In this document: positions 26,924 through 34,946 of the stretch, piece after piece
How the letters are laid out: each line of letters begins with the position of its first letter
How positions within the stretch are numbered: position 1 is the stretch's first letter
Notes under the pieces: model-generated
Seen by the model: only the letters and a program-made list of their open reading frames with translations
Database searches by the model: none
What the model was told of the DNA's origin: nothing
Source: a virus
Reading direction: 5' to 3' (one strand)
IMG/VR virus record: IMGVR_UViG_3300032288_000941
Location: 1 to 35,477 of that record
DNA length: 35,477 bases
Made by a program: the position numbers and the translations under genes

Positions 26924-28702
26924 TTAAAACTGCTGTTGCGTTGGGTCATAGTAGCCAGTATTAAATACGCTACCAGTACCACCAACATTTGATGGTGCAG
27001 AAGAGCCAAAGTATGAACCTAGACCTTGTGCTAACAATGATGTCGGGCTACTCAGTCCACCAAGAACTGTTGCAAATGGGTTAGTTGTCATAGCACCAGA
27101 CAAACCTATGGCATTACCATAAACATTACCTCTGATGCCTAGTTCTCCTGCCCTTGCACCACTTAATGCAGATTGTTGGGCAAGTCCTTGGCTTAGTGAG
27201 AATGGTTGCTGTGCTAGGCTTTCTAACTGCCCTGCTTGTCCAAATAAGCCCGCTCCAAACCCAACTTGTTGTTGACCCGCCTGTTGCGCTTGTGCCGCCA
27301 ACTGAGCATCTTGTTGTGCCAAAGCGTTGTAGTAGGCTTCTAGTTCAGGGTTAGCACCCATCAAGCCTTGTGCGCCACTTGGACGCAAACCAGTAGAGCC
27401 TACTGACAAACCGCCACGACCTGTTTGGAATTGTTGGTTTCTAATGGCGGCTAATTGTCTTTGACGGCTGGGATCAAGCAAATCATATTGCTTTGCCATG
27501 TATTGTTGGGCAACTTCTTCAGGAGTCTGCGCTAGATAACTAGCACCCAATCCCATGAGCCTGTTTTGGGCAGAAGTAATCTCAGGTGCGGCTGTATAGC
27601 CTGCGCTTGTCAATTGCCCTGTAGTTGGATCAACTTGGAACTGTGATGTACCAAAACGGGTTGTAACGCCAACTGGTCTAAACTGTGCGCCCGCAACGCC
27701 TTGCTGAGTGGCCTGACCTATCCTTGCCTGTGCCTGTTGTGCCGCCTCTCTATTTGCTTGTAATTGCATTAGTTGAGCGGCAGTTCCTGCTCCACCTTGC
27801 AATAGGTTGGAGTTCATGCCTCCGCCCAAACTAGACAAGAAGTTCCTTGCCCCTGTAGCCGCACTACCACCAGCCGCCAATGCTCGTCTGATTAGTGCTT
27901 GTGTAGCGGTATCCAAAGTGCTAGTTCCACCAAACGTTTGCATGGTGGCATCTATTTGCGCTTGTGTCATCGGTGTTGAGCCAAACCCAGTTGTCGGGTC
28001 TTCTGTGCCTAAACCACCATAGCCGTAGAAACTATTTTGTATGGCGTTAGGATCACCATAATTCCCACTTACTGATTCACCAGTATTGAAATAATCAGTT
28101 ATATCTGCCATGTTTGTCGCTCCCGTTGTTCCTTGCCCAATATTTAACTCAGGCACATAATCTTGTGTTGGCGTTGATGTTGGTGTTGTTGTGGGTGTTG
28201 TAAATAAGCCAGATGGTGTTACTTGGCTAATTGCACCACTTGTTAAACCACCTGCTAATGCTTGCTCTGGTGTTGCACCACTTAGTAATCCTGATGTAGT
28301 GCTACCAGCCACATTGCCAGCAAACTGCGAGCCTGTTTCAGCATTAACTGCACCGCCAACTTGACCAGCAACTTGGCTAATAGCATAGTTTGTGGCAACA
28401 TCTTCAAGACTAGCACCTTTGTCTAAGGCAACTGCCGCTTGAGCCGCTTGGATATAAGGTGCGGCAACAGGTACTGCAACGGATGCAACAGTTGCCCAAC
28501 CGCCTGGGATTTCCTGATTTACTGTGTCATCAAGATCAGCCGCCGCATCTGAAACGCTACTAACTAGATTTGATGGTGCTTCAATAATCTCATTGATAAT
28601 TCCACCGCCACCGCCTTGGGGTTGAATCTTTCTATCTCCCACATGGAGAAACGCACGAATAGGGAGGTCTGGTATGCCTAATAAAGCAAGACTATTTCTC
28701 AT
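26924..28702 (-). CDS. Probable ejection/internal virion protein 3
   Basis: A 592-residue protein of low complexity, rich in Gly, Ala, Gln, Thr and Ser. Hydrophobic segments occur around residues 55-90 (GWATVASVAVPVAAPYIQAA) and in the Gln/Ala-rich second half (LAQQDAQLAAQAQQAGQQQV). Several repeats of the form AGxxxxxGxxxA suggest helix packing in a membrane. Its gene precedes the two other ejection-type genes. It probably leaves the virion with the DNA and forms part of the conduit, though direct family evidence is lacking. Confidence 0.6.
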   Translation of the reverse strand: MRNSLALLGIPDLPIRAFLHVGDRKIQPQGGGGGIINEIIEAPSNLVSSVSDAAADLDDTVNQEIPGGWATVASVAVPVAAPYIQAAQAAVALDKGASLEDVATNYAISQVAGQVGGAVNAETGSQFAGNVAGSTTSGLLSGATPEQALAGGLTSGAISQVTPSGLFTTPTTTPTSTPTQDYVPELNIGQGTTGATNMADITDYFNTGESVSGNYGDPNAIQNSFYGYGGLGTEDPTTGFGSTPMTQAQIDATMQTFGGTSTLDTATQALIRRALAAGGSAATGARNFLSSLGGGMNSNLLQGGAGTAAQLMQLQANREAAQQAQARIGQATQQGVAGAQFRPVGVTTRFGTSQFQVDPTTGQLTSAGYTAAPEITSAQNRLMGLGASYLAQTPEEVAQQYMAKQYDLLDPSRQRQLAAIRNQQFQTGRGGLSVGSTGLRPSGAQGLMGANPELEAYYNALAQQDAQLAAQAQQAGQQQVGFGAGLFGQAGQLESLAQQPFSLSQGLAQQSALSGARAGELGIRGNVYGNAIGLSGAMTTNPFATVLGGLSSPTSLLAQGLGSYFGSSAPSNVGGTGSVFNTGYYDPTQQQF

Positions 28703-29061
28703 ATATTTGCCTTCCAGTTGTACTGTGGCAAGTCAGATGCTTGTACATCCAAACCAAGACGCTTCATCAGTTCAACAATTCCTTTGTTATCTGCTTTGCC
28801 GTAGACAGTCTTAATGCCTAGTTCTTTACCTCTTTTGACAAAGCCAATAACAGCCTTTGCCAATGTCGTAGGGTTGTCTTCAGTAAACAAATGAATTTCT
28901 GCTGATGTTGGGTTAATCTTACGCACCAAAAGAACAGAATCGTTCTCTTGCATCAAAATACTAGACTTGTTCTTGACAGACTGATTTACAGCAAGTAACG
29001 CTTTATTAGGGTCAATTTTGCGTTTGACCGCATCTGCTTTGATGATTTCTGATGCTTTCAT
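28699..29061 (-). CDS. GNAT-like small protein in virion gene block
   Basis: A 120-residue protein. The second half, TSAEIHLFTEDNPTTLAKAV, then FVKRGKELGIKTVYGKADNK and LMKRLGLDV, looks like an acetyltransferase (GNAT) core with its final beta-alpha-beta units. Shortened GNAT-like proteins are often found next to ejection protein genes of short-tailed phages, possibly as structural members. Catalytic residues cannot be confirmed by eye. The start overlaps the preceding gene's stop region by one base, and the end overlaps the next start by 4. Confidence 0.6.
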   Translation of the reverse strand: MKASEIIKADAVKRKIDPNKALLAVNQSVKNKSSILMQENDSVLLVRKINPTSAEIHLFTEDNPTTLAKAVIGFVKRGKELGIKTVYGKADNKGIVELMKRLGLDVQASDLPQYNWKANI

Positions 29062-29336
29062 TACACAGTTCCATTCGCAATGATGTTGCCAAGCACAGTA
29101 AGGTTGCCAGAAGAATCAATCTTTGCCACGGCAGTTGAGGAATTGTAGATATACAAAACATTGGATGTCTCCACAAACGAGAAGTTCGTAAATGTTCCAT
29201 CAGCCTTTGATGCAATAGCAGTCTGAATGTTGGTGAACTCAGTATCAATCTCAGTTCCCTTAACAACCTTATTGGCATTACCAGACGCAAGCGCATCTTT
29301 AGCCGCAAAATTGGTGGTTTTCGTGTAGTTTCCCAT
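29061..29336 (-). CDS. Short fibre-like protein
   Basis: A 91-residue protein. The start NYTKTTNFAAKDALASGNAN followed by VVKGTEIDTEFTNIQTAIAS is a common virion-attachment pattern of phage fibres. The end, LYIYNSSTAVAKIDSSGNLT then GNIIANGT, is similar to the terminus of the 664-residue fibre at 2632-4626. It is probably a small tail appendage, or an adaptor that joins the longer fibres to the tail hub encoded just upstream. Confidence 0.7.
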   Translation of the reverse strand: MGNYTKTTNFAAKDALASGNANKVVKGTEIDTEFTNIQTAIASKADGTFTNFSFVETSNVLYIYNSSTAVAKIDSSGNLTVLGNIIANGTV

Positions 29337-29345
29337 ATATATTCC

Positions 29346-30905
29346 TTAACCAAGTTTTCCGTTTTTAGCCTGAATTTCAATCTTTTGAATACTCACAGCC
29401 GAACCATTGATTTGCACTTCATACGCTGTTTGCACTACCTTGCCGTATCCTGACGCTTGTCCAACAAGAGTAGATATTTGTATGCCTTGCGAGTAATACG
29501 CTACTGGAACACCATTAGCACCATATTCAGCAACCCCATACTCTGCAATGGTTGATATAGGAATCTGCGCCTGAGTGGAGTAGTATTGCCCTGAGAAATC
29601 AAATGACCACTTAATGATCAACTCTTGGTTTGTTCCACCAATGACAACTACCGATATTTTCTTCAGGATTGACGTAATGTTCTGATCACCAAGGTCTGCG
29701 TAGTTGGTGTAATACTGAAAACGATAAGAAGAAGCATGGTCAAGATAAGTTTCATACTTACCAACATAGCCATTCTTTCCAATCAGTAAATCACCATTCC
29801 TACGAGAATACAGAGCAGTTGGCTCAATAGAGTCCCAAGTTGTTACCCTTGAAGAACCATCTTGTAACTGAGCCTTTGTATCAAATACATAGACTTGTTT
29901 GGCAATAGGAAGGGTTAAGAGATAAAAACCATTGATCTCAGAGTAAACAGCCTTAATGTTTGCCAAAGTCTCTGATGCAACATAAGTCATCAAGTCATTA
30001 CGCACATTCTTAGACAAATCACGCAAAGGTGCTGACTTCTCTTGGATGGTACGCATCACACTACGAACGCCTGAGTTTGACAAGAAAACAATGTCTGAGG
30101 CAGTCGTGACGATGCTATCCCTTGATAAACAGCCAATGTTTCCAATACTGTCGCTCAAAGCAAGGGAAGATGGCGTTGTAGCACCTGAATAAACCAATAT
30201 CTGACGCTTGCCAAAGATGAACAAGAAACCATTGTGTGCGCCAAGACCAACAATCTGATCTGATCCGTTAGGCCACACTTGAGCAACATTTAATGACCCT
30301 GACGTGCCACCCGTCCAGTTATGGCCTGCCAACAAGTCAGAGAAAGTAATCGTTACATTGTCAGAAGTCGTACTAGCAACCCACAAGCGACCAAAAGCAG
30401 ATATGGCAATGTTTGCCAAAGGAACTGTGCCTGTATAGCCTGTTTTCTCAGATACACGCCTATAAGTAGTAGTACTTACGGCAGGGTCATAGATCAATGG
30501 GTCATAACCAGACTGAAAGAAGTAGGTTATTCCATTCAAAGATGCACATTGCCAATTGCTTGCTGTAATGGTAGGGGCTGTACCCCCTCCCCCATAGGTC
30601 AATTCCACAACAGCGTTTGAACCATCCAACTTGAATAACTTGTTGTTTCCAGCGAACAATACAGTCAAAGTGCCATCTAATTGCACCAATTCATGTATTA
30701 CTTTTACGTCATTTGCGCCTAAGTTACCACTTGATGAGTTAACCCTTGACCAACCTTTTCTAGCCCCAATACGTCCATATTGGTCAATCACGCAGTTTGT
30801 GGCAATAGCCGCATACCCCGCCTCTAAAGTAAGAGGTGAGTCTTGCGTGTTTAGCCCAAAGAAGCCTGGTGCTTGAACGCTAAAGGTTTTTAACGCTTGG
30901 GTCAT
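29346..30905 (-). CDS. Tail hub/nozzle-type protein
   Basis: A 519-residue beta-rich protein. The start FSVQAPGFFGLNTQDSPLTL followed by ATNCVIDQYGRIGARKGW is the typical beginning of large tail proteins of short-tailed phages that form the nozzle or hub, and repeated GGT/WP-like strands fit a beta-propeller. It is encoded next to the adaptor and overlaps it by 4 bases. It probably closes the tail tip before ejection. Confidence 0.8.
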   Translation of the reverse strand: MTQALKTFSVQAPGFFGLNTQDSPLTLEAGYAAIATNCVIDQYGRIGARKGWSRVNSSSGNLGANDVKVIHELVQLDGTLTVLFAGNNKLFKLDGSNAVVELTYGGGGTAPTITASNWQCASLNGITYFFQSGYDPLIYDPAVSTTTYRRVSEKTGYTGTVPLANIAISAFGRLWVASTTSDNVTITFSDLLAGHNWTGGTSGSLNVAQVWPNGSDQIVGLGAHNGFLFIFGKRQILVYSGATTPSSLALSDSIGNIGCLSRDSIVTTASDIVFLSNSGVRSVMRTIQEKSAPLRDLSKNVRNDLMTYVASETLANIKAVYSEINGFYLLTLPIAKQVYVFDTKAQLQDGSSRVTTWDSIEPTALYSRRNGDLLIGKNGYVGKYETYLDHASSYRFQYYTNYADLGDQNITSILKKISVVVIGGTNQELIIKWSFDFSGQYYSTQAQIPISTIAEYGVAEYGANGVPVAYYSQGIQISTLVGQASGYGKVVQTAYEVQINGSAVSIQKIEIQAKNGKLG

Positions 30906-31549
30906 ACAGAGACAAACTCCTGATTCTCAGGATAGCGTGTGCCTTCCAATGCGATGTAGTCTGACAGCATTGCTCTATATAGGTTATATGCCTCTGAAGA
31001 CGATAAGCCACCATCCTCGCCACGCTCCACCAAAGCCCTTGCATAGGCGTTTTGAGCCACCAAAGTATCAGGCACTTTCACCACAGTTGAATCTGATGTC
31101 AAAGTTGCTTGTGGGATGGTTAGAGCAAATGGGATGCTATACACGCCATCAGGACGAGGATACAGCGTTACTTTGGTATCGTAACTACCATCTACGCCAT
31201 CAAATGAATAGTATGCAGGGATGCCGTTCACAGGGGTAGAAAAGTTCTGATAGCGATTCATGGTGGCAAAGTCGATATTTTTCATACCGATATTGCTTGT
31301 GACGTTAATCACATCCTGAACTTGGAACTTCTGACCAGCACCAGTTAGGGAGTAGGAATAAGTACCAGAAGTGGTAGATACAGTAATTGTCTGACCCAAG
31401 ACATTCCAAGCATAGGCATCTTCTATTTGACGCTTTGCATCGTTGACAAACTTGCCAATAAGTGTTGAATAGGTTGTTTCGTTGTATGTAGTAACAACAG
31501 GCTCTCTAAGCCTGACTAATACATCGTTAACTAATTCTAGATAGGTCAT
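30902..31549 (-). CDS. Head-tail adaptor protein
   Basis: A 215-residue protein. MTYLELVNDVLVRLREPVVT and the following FVNDAKRQIEDAYAWNVLGQ are characteristic of the helical adaptor (gp4/gp11-like) that forms a ring under the portal. A beta-rich middle and a helical end (LVAQNAYARALVERGEDGGL) complete the fold. It overlaps the hub gene by 4 bases and the upstream small gene by 4, a compact head-tail joining group. Confidence 0.82.
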   Translation of the reverse strand: MTYLELVNDVLVRLREPVVTTYNETTYSTLIGKFVNDAKRQIEDAYAWNVLGQTITVSTTSGTYSYSLTGAGQKFQVQDVINVTSNIGMKNIDFATMNRYQNFSTPVNGIPAYYSFDGVDGSYDTKVTLYPRPDGVYSIPFALTIPQATLTSDSTVVKVPDTLVAQNAYARALVERGEDGGLSSSEAYNLYRAMLSDYIALEGTRYPENQEFVSV

Positions 31550-31860
31550 CTGCTTGCCTTTGCCTTATTCCTTGCGGAAATTGACTTGGCTTTTGCCTTT
31601 GCATCTGCCTTGGAAGAAGCACCCCAAGCCTTTAGCGAAAGAAGCAGTCTAGTTGGTTCACCATCCTTGTACTCCGCACCAGCCATATTGCCCATGCGAG
31701 CCAAGAAACTTGCTCTGCGAGGATTATCCCCCGACTTTACTGGTGCTTTTAGATTGCCACCAGTTTCTGCATTATAAGATGCTCTTCCCTTGGCATTCAA
31801 CCCCCCAGATTTAGATTTTCCTTCATTCCTAGCCCATGCTGGACTTTTGAACTTTTGCAT
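31546..31860 (-). CDS. Small basic virion protein, altered N-terminus
   Basis: A 104-residue, strongly basic protein (MQKFKSPAWARNEGKSKSGG...). The SPAWARNEGKSKSGGLNAKG segment is the signature of a small DNA-binding-like protein found between the coat and adaptor genes of many short-tailed phages. The start lies inside the end of the HNH gene. A remnant with a related N-terminus (MKTPAWQRSEGKN) sits on the other side of that HNH gene at 32596-32634, so this copy appears to have been split off or replaced by the mobile gene. Confidence 0.75.
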   Translation of the reverse strand: MQKFKSPAWARNEGKSKSGGLNAKGRASYNAETGGNLKAPVKSGDNPRRASFLARMGNMAGAEYKDGEPTRLLLSLKAWGASSKADAKAKAKSISARNKAKASR

Positions 31861-32572
31861 GATGATTCTCCATTATCGCTAAACACCATTGATAAAGTTG
31901 CTCGATGGAAAGGTCTGACTTCATGCGGTTTACAACATCACAAACAAATTGTACATTTCCTTGCACATATCCCAAAGAACTATCTATCCTGTCAATACTA
32001 ATGTTTGTTAAAACCCTTCCAACGCCAGCAATATATGTCATATCAACTCCAGAAATAGCGCATTTCCCTTCTTGTTTTTTATATAACTCAAGTAAGTAAA
32101 AAATATCAATGTTAAAACCAAGGTGCTGTTTTCTTTTTGTTGCATGATACAAAATTGATGAAATAAAGTTTTTTGGGCTAAATGATCTTTGTTCGCATTT
32201 TGCTAAATAACTTATTGGATGCTTTTGTTTTGATAAGTCCAAAACACAATTTTTGCACTTTGTTCTATATTTCTTTGTTCCATCACTAAAACATCCATTT
32301 GAATAGAATTCTGACAAAGGTTTATCTATTTTGCATGATGAACAAGTTTGCTCACCAAGCAACAATATTGCGGAATGAACTGGTCTTGCCCTATTCTTTC
32401 TTTCTTTAACCCTACGACATTGTTTGCAATATGGTCTATACCTTGTAGCACCATCTTTGCGAACTCCATGAACATAAAAATCAAAAAGAGGTTTATTATT
32501 TTTACATTTTGGACAAAACGCAAAAGACAAGTCATCTTTACCGCGAATAATAAAAGCATTAAATTTTTCCAT
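31829..32572 (-). CDS. HNH homing endonuclease with zinc ribbons
   Basis: A 247-residue enzyme. Two Cys4 zinc ribbons (CPKCKNNKPLFDFY...CKQC and CSSCKIDKPLSEFY...CKNC) are followed by a linker and an HNH core (CAISGVDMTYIAG, SIDRIDSSLGYVQGNVQFVC, then VVNRMKSDLS). It interrupts the row of small basic genes. Base composition is more AT-rich than its neighbours, as for a recently acquired free-standing homing gene. Its last codons run into the start of the basic protein gene at 31860. Confidence 0.88.
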   Translation of the reverse strand: MEKFNAFIIRGKDDLSFAFCPKCKNNKPLFDFYVHGVRKDGATRYRPYCKQCRRVKERKNRARPVHSAILLLGEQTCSSCKIDKPLSEFYSNGCFSDGTKKYRTKCKNCVLDLSKQKHPISYLAKCEQRSFSPKNFISSILYHATKRKQHLGFNIDIFYLLELYKKQEGKCAISGVDMTYIAGVGRVLTNISIDRIDSSLGYVQGNVQFVCDVVNRMKSDLSIEQLYQWCLAIMENHHAKVQKSSMG

Positions 32573-32595
32573 CTTGCCATTATACAGCGTCCAAC

Positions 32596-32634
32596 ATTTT
32601 TACCTTCGGAGCGTTGCCAAGCGGGAGTTTTCAT
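32596..32634 (-). pseudogene. N-terminal remnant of the small basic protein gene
   Basis: Thirteen codons, MKTPAWQRSEGKN, begin one base after the previous stop with an AAGGTGA ribosome site. They match the N-terminus of the gene at 31546-31860 (7 of 11 residues, PAW.R.EGK). The frame then runs on without similarity into the HNH gene. This is the stump left where the homing endonuclease was inserted, and the ribosome site may still feed the HNH region. Confidence 0.6.
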
Positions 32635-32635
32635 A

Positions 32636-32794
32636 TCACTTCACCTTTTTTGGTTTCTTTGCAGTTTTAGCAGACTCAATAAACGCTTTGGCAGTTGGCG
32701 CACCTTTGCTACCAACTTTCCGCATCCGTTCACCAGAGCCTTCAGCGATTCTTTTCTTTTTTGCCCAAATATTGGCATAAAGTCCTTGTTTCAT
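32636..32794 (-). CDS. Small basic protein, 52 aa
   Basis: MKQGLYANIWAKKKRIAEGS begins a 52-residue Lys/Arg/Ala-rich frame containing GLYANI and KVGSKGAPTAKAF, a pattern seen repeatedly in phage gene clusters between coat and adaptor. The start overlaps the previous stop (ATGA). It probably binds packaged DNA or the capsid interior. No characterised function. Confidence 0.65.
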   Translation of the reverse strand: MKQGLYANIWAKKKRIAEGSGERMRKVGSKGAPTAKAFIESAKTAKKPKKVK

Positions 32795-32946
32795 TTCTTC
32801 TTCGCCTTACCAGCCTCTGATAGGGCAATTGCGATGGCTTGTTTTTGAGACTTGACAACCTTGCCACCCTTGCCTGAGTGCAACTCCCCCGCCTTGTACT
32901 CACGCATGACTTTGCTAATTTTGGTTTGTGCTTTGGTTTTTTTCAT
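32791..32946 (-). CDS. Small basic protein, DUF6496-like
   Basis: A 51-residue frame, MKKTKAQTKISKVMREYKAG then ELHSGKGGKVVKSQKQAIAI, typical of short Lys-rich proteins in virion gene clusters (DUF6496-like). ATGA overlaps join it to both neighbours. The Gly/Lys loop and helix could contact DNA in the head. Function is inferred from charge and position. Confidence 0.65.
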   Translation of the reverse strand: MKKTKAQTKISKVMREYKAGELHSGKGGKVVKSQKQAIAIALSEAGKAKKK

Positions 32947-33128
32947 TTGCCACGACCTGTCTTCTTCATCATGTTCGTAGCAGTGCGTTGACCACGCATA
33001 GGCATACCTTTAGGCTTTCCAACAGCAACCATAATGGTCACAGGAAGACCCTTTTTCTTGCCATACTCTTTAGCCTCTTTCTCACCCTTTTCAGAATAAG
33101 CAAACTTCTTTTTTCCAACCATAGGCAT
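32943..33128 (-). CDS. Small basic protein, 61 aa
   Basis: MPMVGKKKFAYSEKGEKEAK begins a 61-residue Lys/Gly/Met-rich protein whose end (GMPMRGQRTATNMMKKTGRG) is also highly basic. A second ATG at 33122 is possible. It belongs to the same row of DNA-binding-like proteins as the two genes that follow and is coupled to the next by ATGA. No further function. Confidence 0.65.
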   Translation of the reverse strand: MPMVGKKKFAYSEKGEKEAKEYGKKKGLPVTIMVAVGKPKGMPMRGQRTATNMMKKTGRGK

Positions 33129-33139
33129 AGGATTTCCCC

Positions 33140-33343
33140 TTATCTAAGTAGTTTTCCACCAATGAAGGTGATTACGCCACCAGCCATAGAAGCGATGGTC
33201 ATACCCATCCAAAAGCCACCTTTTGACTTGTTTGCCAACTCAAGGAGTGCTTTTACATCTTGGGCAAGAGAGTGAACCTCTGTTTGGAGAGCCTCTACTT
33301 GAGCCTCCAACTTGCCAAAATCTCTTGCGTCAATTTCACTCAT
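33140..33343 (-). CDS. XhlA-like coiled-coil membrane protein
   Basis: A 67-residue protein. A coiled coil (residues 8-40, FGKLEAQVEALQTEVHSLAQ) is followed by a single membrane helix (WMGMTIASMAGGVITFIGG) and a basic end. This is the layout of XhlA-type small membrane proteins that act with holins, although here it lies in the head gene region, far from the lysis cassette. A virion or injection role is equally possible. Confidence 0.6.
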   Translation of the reverse strand: MSEIDARDFGKLEAQVEALQTEVHSLAQDVKALLELANKSKGGFWMGMTIASMAGGVITFIGGKLLR

Positions 33344-33540
33344 AACAATTGTTCCTTACGGGGTCTTCCCATAGGTTTCTTCAAAGTTAGTGTCTGCCTT
33401 GTTCCATCAATCTTCTCAACCTCTACAACAGCAGAAGTATCAACTTCCGTATATTGAGGGTGTCTACGCATCTCAATAATGTCAAAGTCTTGTCTAAACT
33501 CGACCACATTACCTGATTGATTACAACGAAACAAAGCCAT
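33340..33540 (-). CDS. Small hypothetical protein, 66 aa
   Basis: MALFRCNQSGNVVEFRQDFD begins a small beta-rich protein of 66 residues. A basic GRPRKEQLL end resembles an AT-hook-type segment. It is coupled to the XhlA-like gene by a 4-base overlap. A terminator-like hairpin lies just upstream (33551-33575), so it may depend on readthrough or processing. Function unknown. Confidence 0.6.
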   Translation of the reverse strand: MALFRCNQSGNVVEFRQDFDIIEMRRHPQYTEVDTSAVVEVEKIDGTRQTLTLKKPMGRPRKEQLL

Positions 33541-33550
33541 ATTTATCCTT

Positions 33551-33575
33551 AAAAGAAAGGGGGAACAAGTCCCCC
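33551..33575 (-). terminator. Terminator-like hairpin after the decoration-type gene
   Basis: On the minus strand GGGGGA and TCCCCC (from 33575 down to 33559) form a six-pair stem around a 5-base loop, followed by TTTCTTTT. The T-run is interrupted by C, so termination may be partial. This would lower expression of the small downstream genes relative to the coat and decoration proteins. Confidence 0.7.
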
Positions 33576-33580
33576 AATCC

Positions 33581-33904
33581 TTAGACCATGCGAACTACAA
33601 CAATTCGCAATGTGGTTGATGCCAAGTCAGCAGTAGAGCCTGACTCGTTTTGGATGCGGAATTTGACAGTATTAGCGGCTGAGACATATCCTGTCACAGT
33701 CAAACCTACCAAATCAACACCCAAAGATGCACCGATAACCATATCACCCAAGGCAACGCCTGGGATCGTAATGTCATCAGTTTCGCCTGCGCCATCAACC
33801 AAAGAACCTGCGTTCAAAGTTGCTGTTACAGCCCATGTATCGCTGAAAATGCCACGGAATTGGTCATTTCCTCTGCGACTTGTTACTGCGGATGCGGTTG
33901 CCAT
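33581..33904 (-). CDS. Probable capsid decoration/head protein
   Basis: A 107-residue, beta-rich protein (MATASAVTSRRGNDQFRGIF...). The start and the region DDITIPGVALGDMVIGASLG resemble small head-decoration or head-fibre proteins that follow the coat gene. It is flanked on both sides by strong terminator-like hairpins (33925-33955 upstream, 33551-33575 downstream), which suggests tuned expression at a high level together with the coat. The family is inferred by position and composition. Confidence 0.65.
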   Translation of the reverse strand: MATASAVTSRRGNDQFRGIFSDTWAVTATLNAGSLVDGAGETDDITIPGVALGDMVIGASLGVDLVGLTVTGYVSAANTVKFRIQNESGSTADLASTTLRIVVVRMV

Positions 33905-33924
33905 GTATTTCTCCTAATTAAGTT

Positions 33925-33955
33925 AAAAAAGTCCCCCCACCACTAGGGCAGGGGG
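33925..33955 (-). terminator. Strong terminator after the coat protein gene
   Basis: Read on the minus strand, CCCCCTGCC (33955-33947) pairs with GGTGGGGGG (33941-33933) in nine pairs, two of them G-U, around a 5-base loop. T6 follows at 33930-33925 with two bases between. It lies 12 bases after the coat gene and should separate coat mRNA from the genes beyond, so those rely on partial readthrough. Confidence 0.85.
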
Positions 33956-33966
33956 CGCAACTGCAA

Positions 33967-34917
33967 TTAGGCTGGTACTGCCAATGCGAACATTGCTGAA
34001 GACTTAGCGGCTCCAACAGATGCGGCACTACGCAGAGCGGCTACACCATAGAGTGTGTCAGAAGTGAACAATGTAGCAAGGTATTCTTGCTTGTATTGCA
34101 CTTGTGAGCGAACACCAACTTGCTCAACCAGAACCATAGCGTCCTTATGACCCATCAAGCAAACACGGGCGGCTCCTGAACCAGAAGTCGTATCAGCGTT
34201 GCTAGAAGTGAACACAGGGATACCATAAAGGTTACCGATTTCACCAGTGCGGATAGCGTTGCCATTACCCACAAAAGCCTGCTCTGTATAACGAGCCAAG
34301 CCCATCAATGTGTTACGGCTTGAGGGTGGGATAAGGAAGAAACGATTGTCCATAGGAGTATCGTTGTCATCCAAACGCTGAATGGTGCGGCGAATTGCGG
34401 CATCAGTCAAAGCAGACTCGTTGTTGCTTGCGGCAACATACGCTGTCGTGCCATCACCACCGATGTAGGCGGCGGCATAAGCGGCGGCTCCTGCTGTACC
34501 ACCATTGGCAGAACGACCCAACTGAACTAAGTCTGTATCGACTTGTTTAGCCAAGGCATAACCTGCGTCTGAGGTGTAGAAGTTACGCATAGAGTTCAAG
34601 GCTTGTGCCTCAACAATATCTTCGATCAAGCGGCTATATTCATAGTGCTTGTTGATAGACACTTGTACTTCTGACTCGGTTGCGGCGATCAAAGTAACTG
34701 CTGTCTCAGCGGCTTTGGCAGAAGCAGAACCACGAGTAGGTGCAGGAATGTGAACAGTGTCACCTTTCTTGCCCTTGAAGTTCATCTTCATTACCAAGTT
34801 TGCTAAAACTAGGTTCTTTTTGTACGCCGCTACGATTTCGTCCGACCAAATTTCAGGAATGAAATTAGCCGCTGTGGTGGTAGTTACGCTACCTGATGGG
34901 GAAAATGCTGTTGCCAT
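33967..34917 (-). CDS. Major capsid (coat) protein
   Basis: A 316-residue protein of the HK97-like coat group found in short-tailed phages. Characteristic parts are the start IPEIWSDEIVAAYKKNLVLA with NLVMKMNFKGKKGDTVHIPA, the region LIEDIVEAQALNSMRNFYTS (spine helix), and the late FFLIPPSSRNTLMGLARYTE and RVCLMGHKDAMVLVEQVGVR. It follows the scaffold-like gene after 29 bases and is followed by a strong terminator. Hundreds of copies form the head. Confidence 0.9.
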   Translation of the reverse strand: MATAFSPSGSVTTTTAANFIPEIWSDEIVAAYKKNLVLANLVMKMNFKGKKGDTVHIPAPTRGSASAKAAETAVTLIAATESEVQVSINKHYEYSRLIEDIVEAQALNSMRNFYTSDAGYALAKQVDTDLVQLGRSANGGTAGAAAYAAAYIGGDGTTAYVAASNNESALTDAAIRRTIQRLDDNDTPMDNRFFLIPPSSRNTLMGLARYTEQAFVGNGNAIRTGEIGNLYGIPVFTSSNADTTSGSGAARVCLMGHKDAMVLVEQVGVRSQVQYKQEYLATLFTSDTLYGVAALRSAASVGAAKSSAMFALAVPA

Positions 34918-34946
34918 GTTAAATCTCCAAAAAACGATAAGTTAAA

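Noticed and set aside
29012-29380. 122-residue minus-strand frame
   Set aside because: Crosses three accepted genes in another phase; Leu/Arg-rich as expected for a shadow.
32326-32634. Full 102-residue protein from the stump start
   Set aside because: Only the first 13 codons look like a real protein; the remainder is an out-of-frame reading of the HNH gene.
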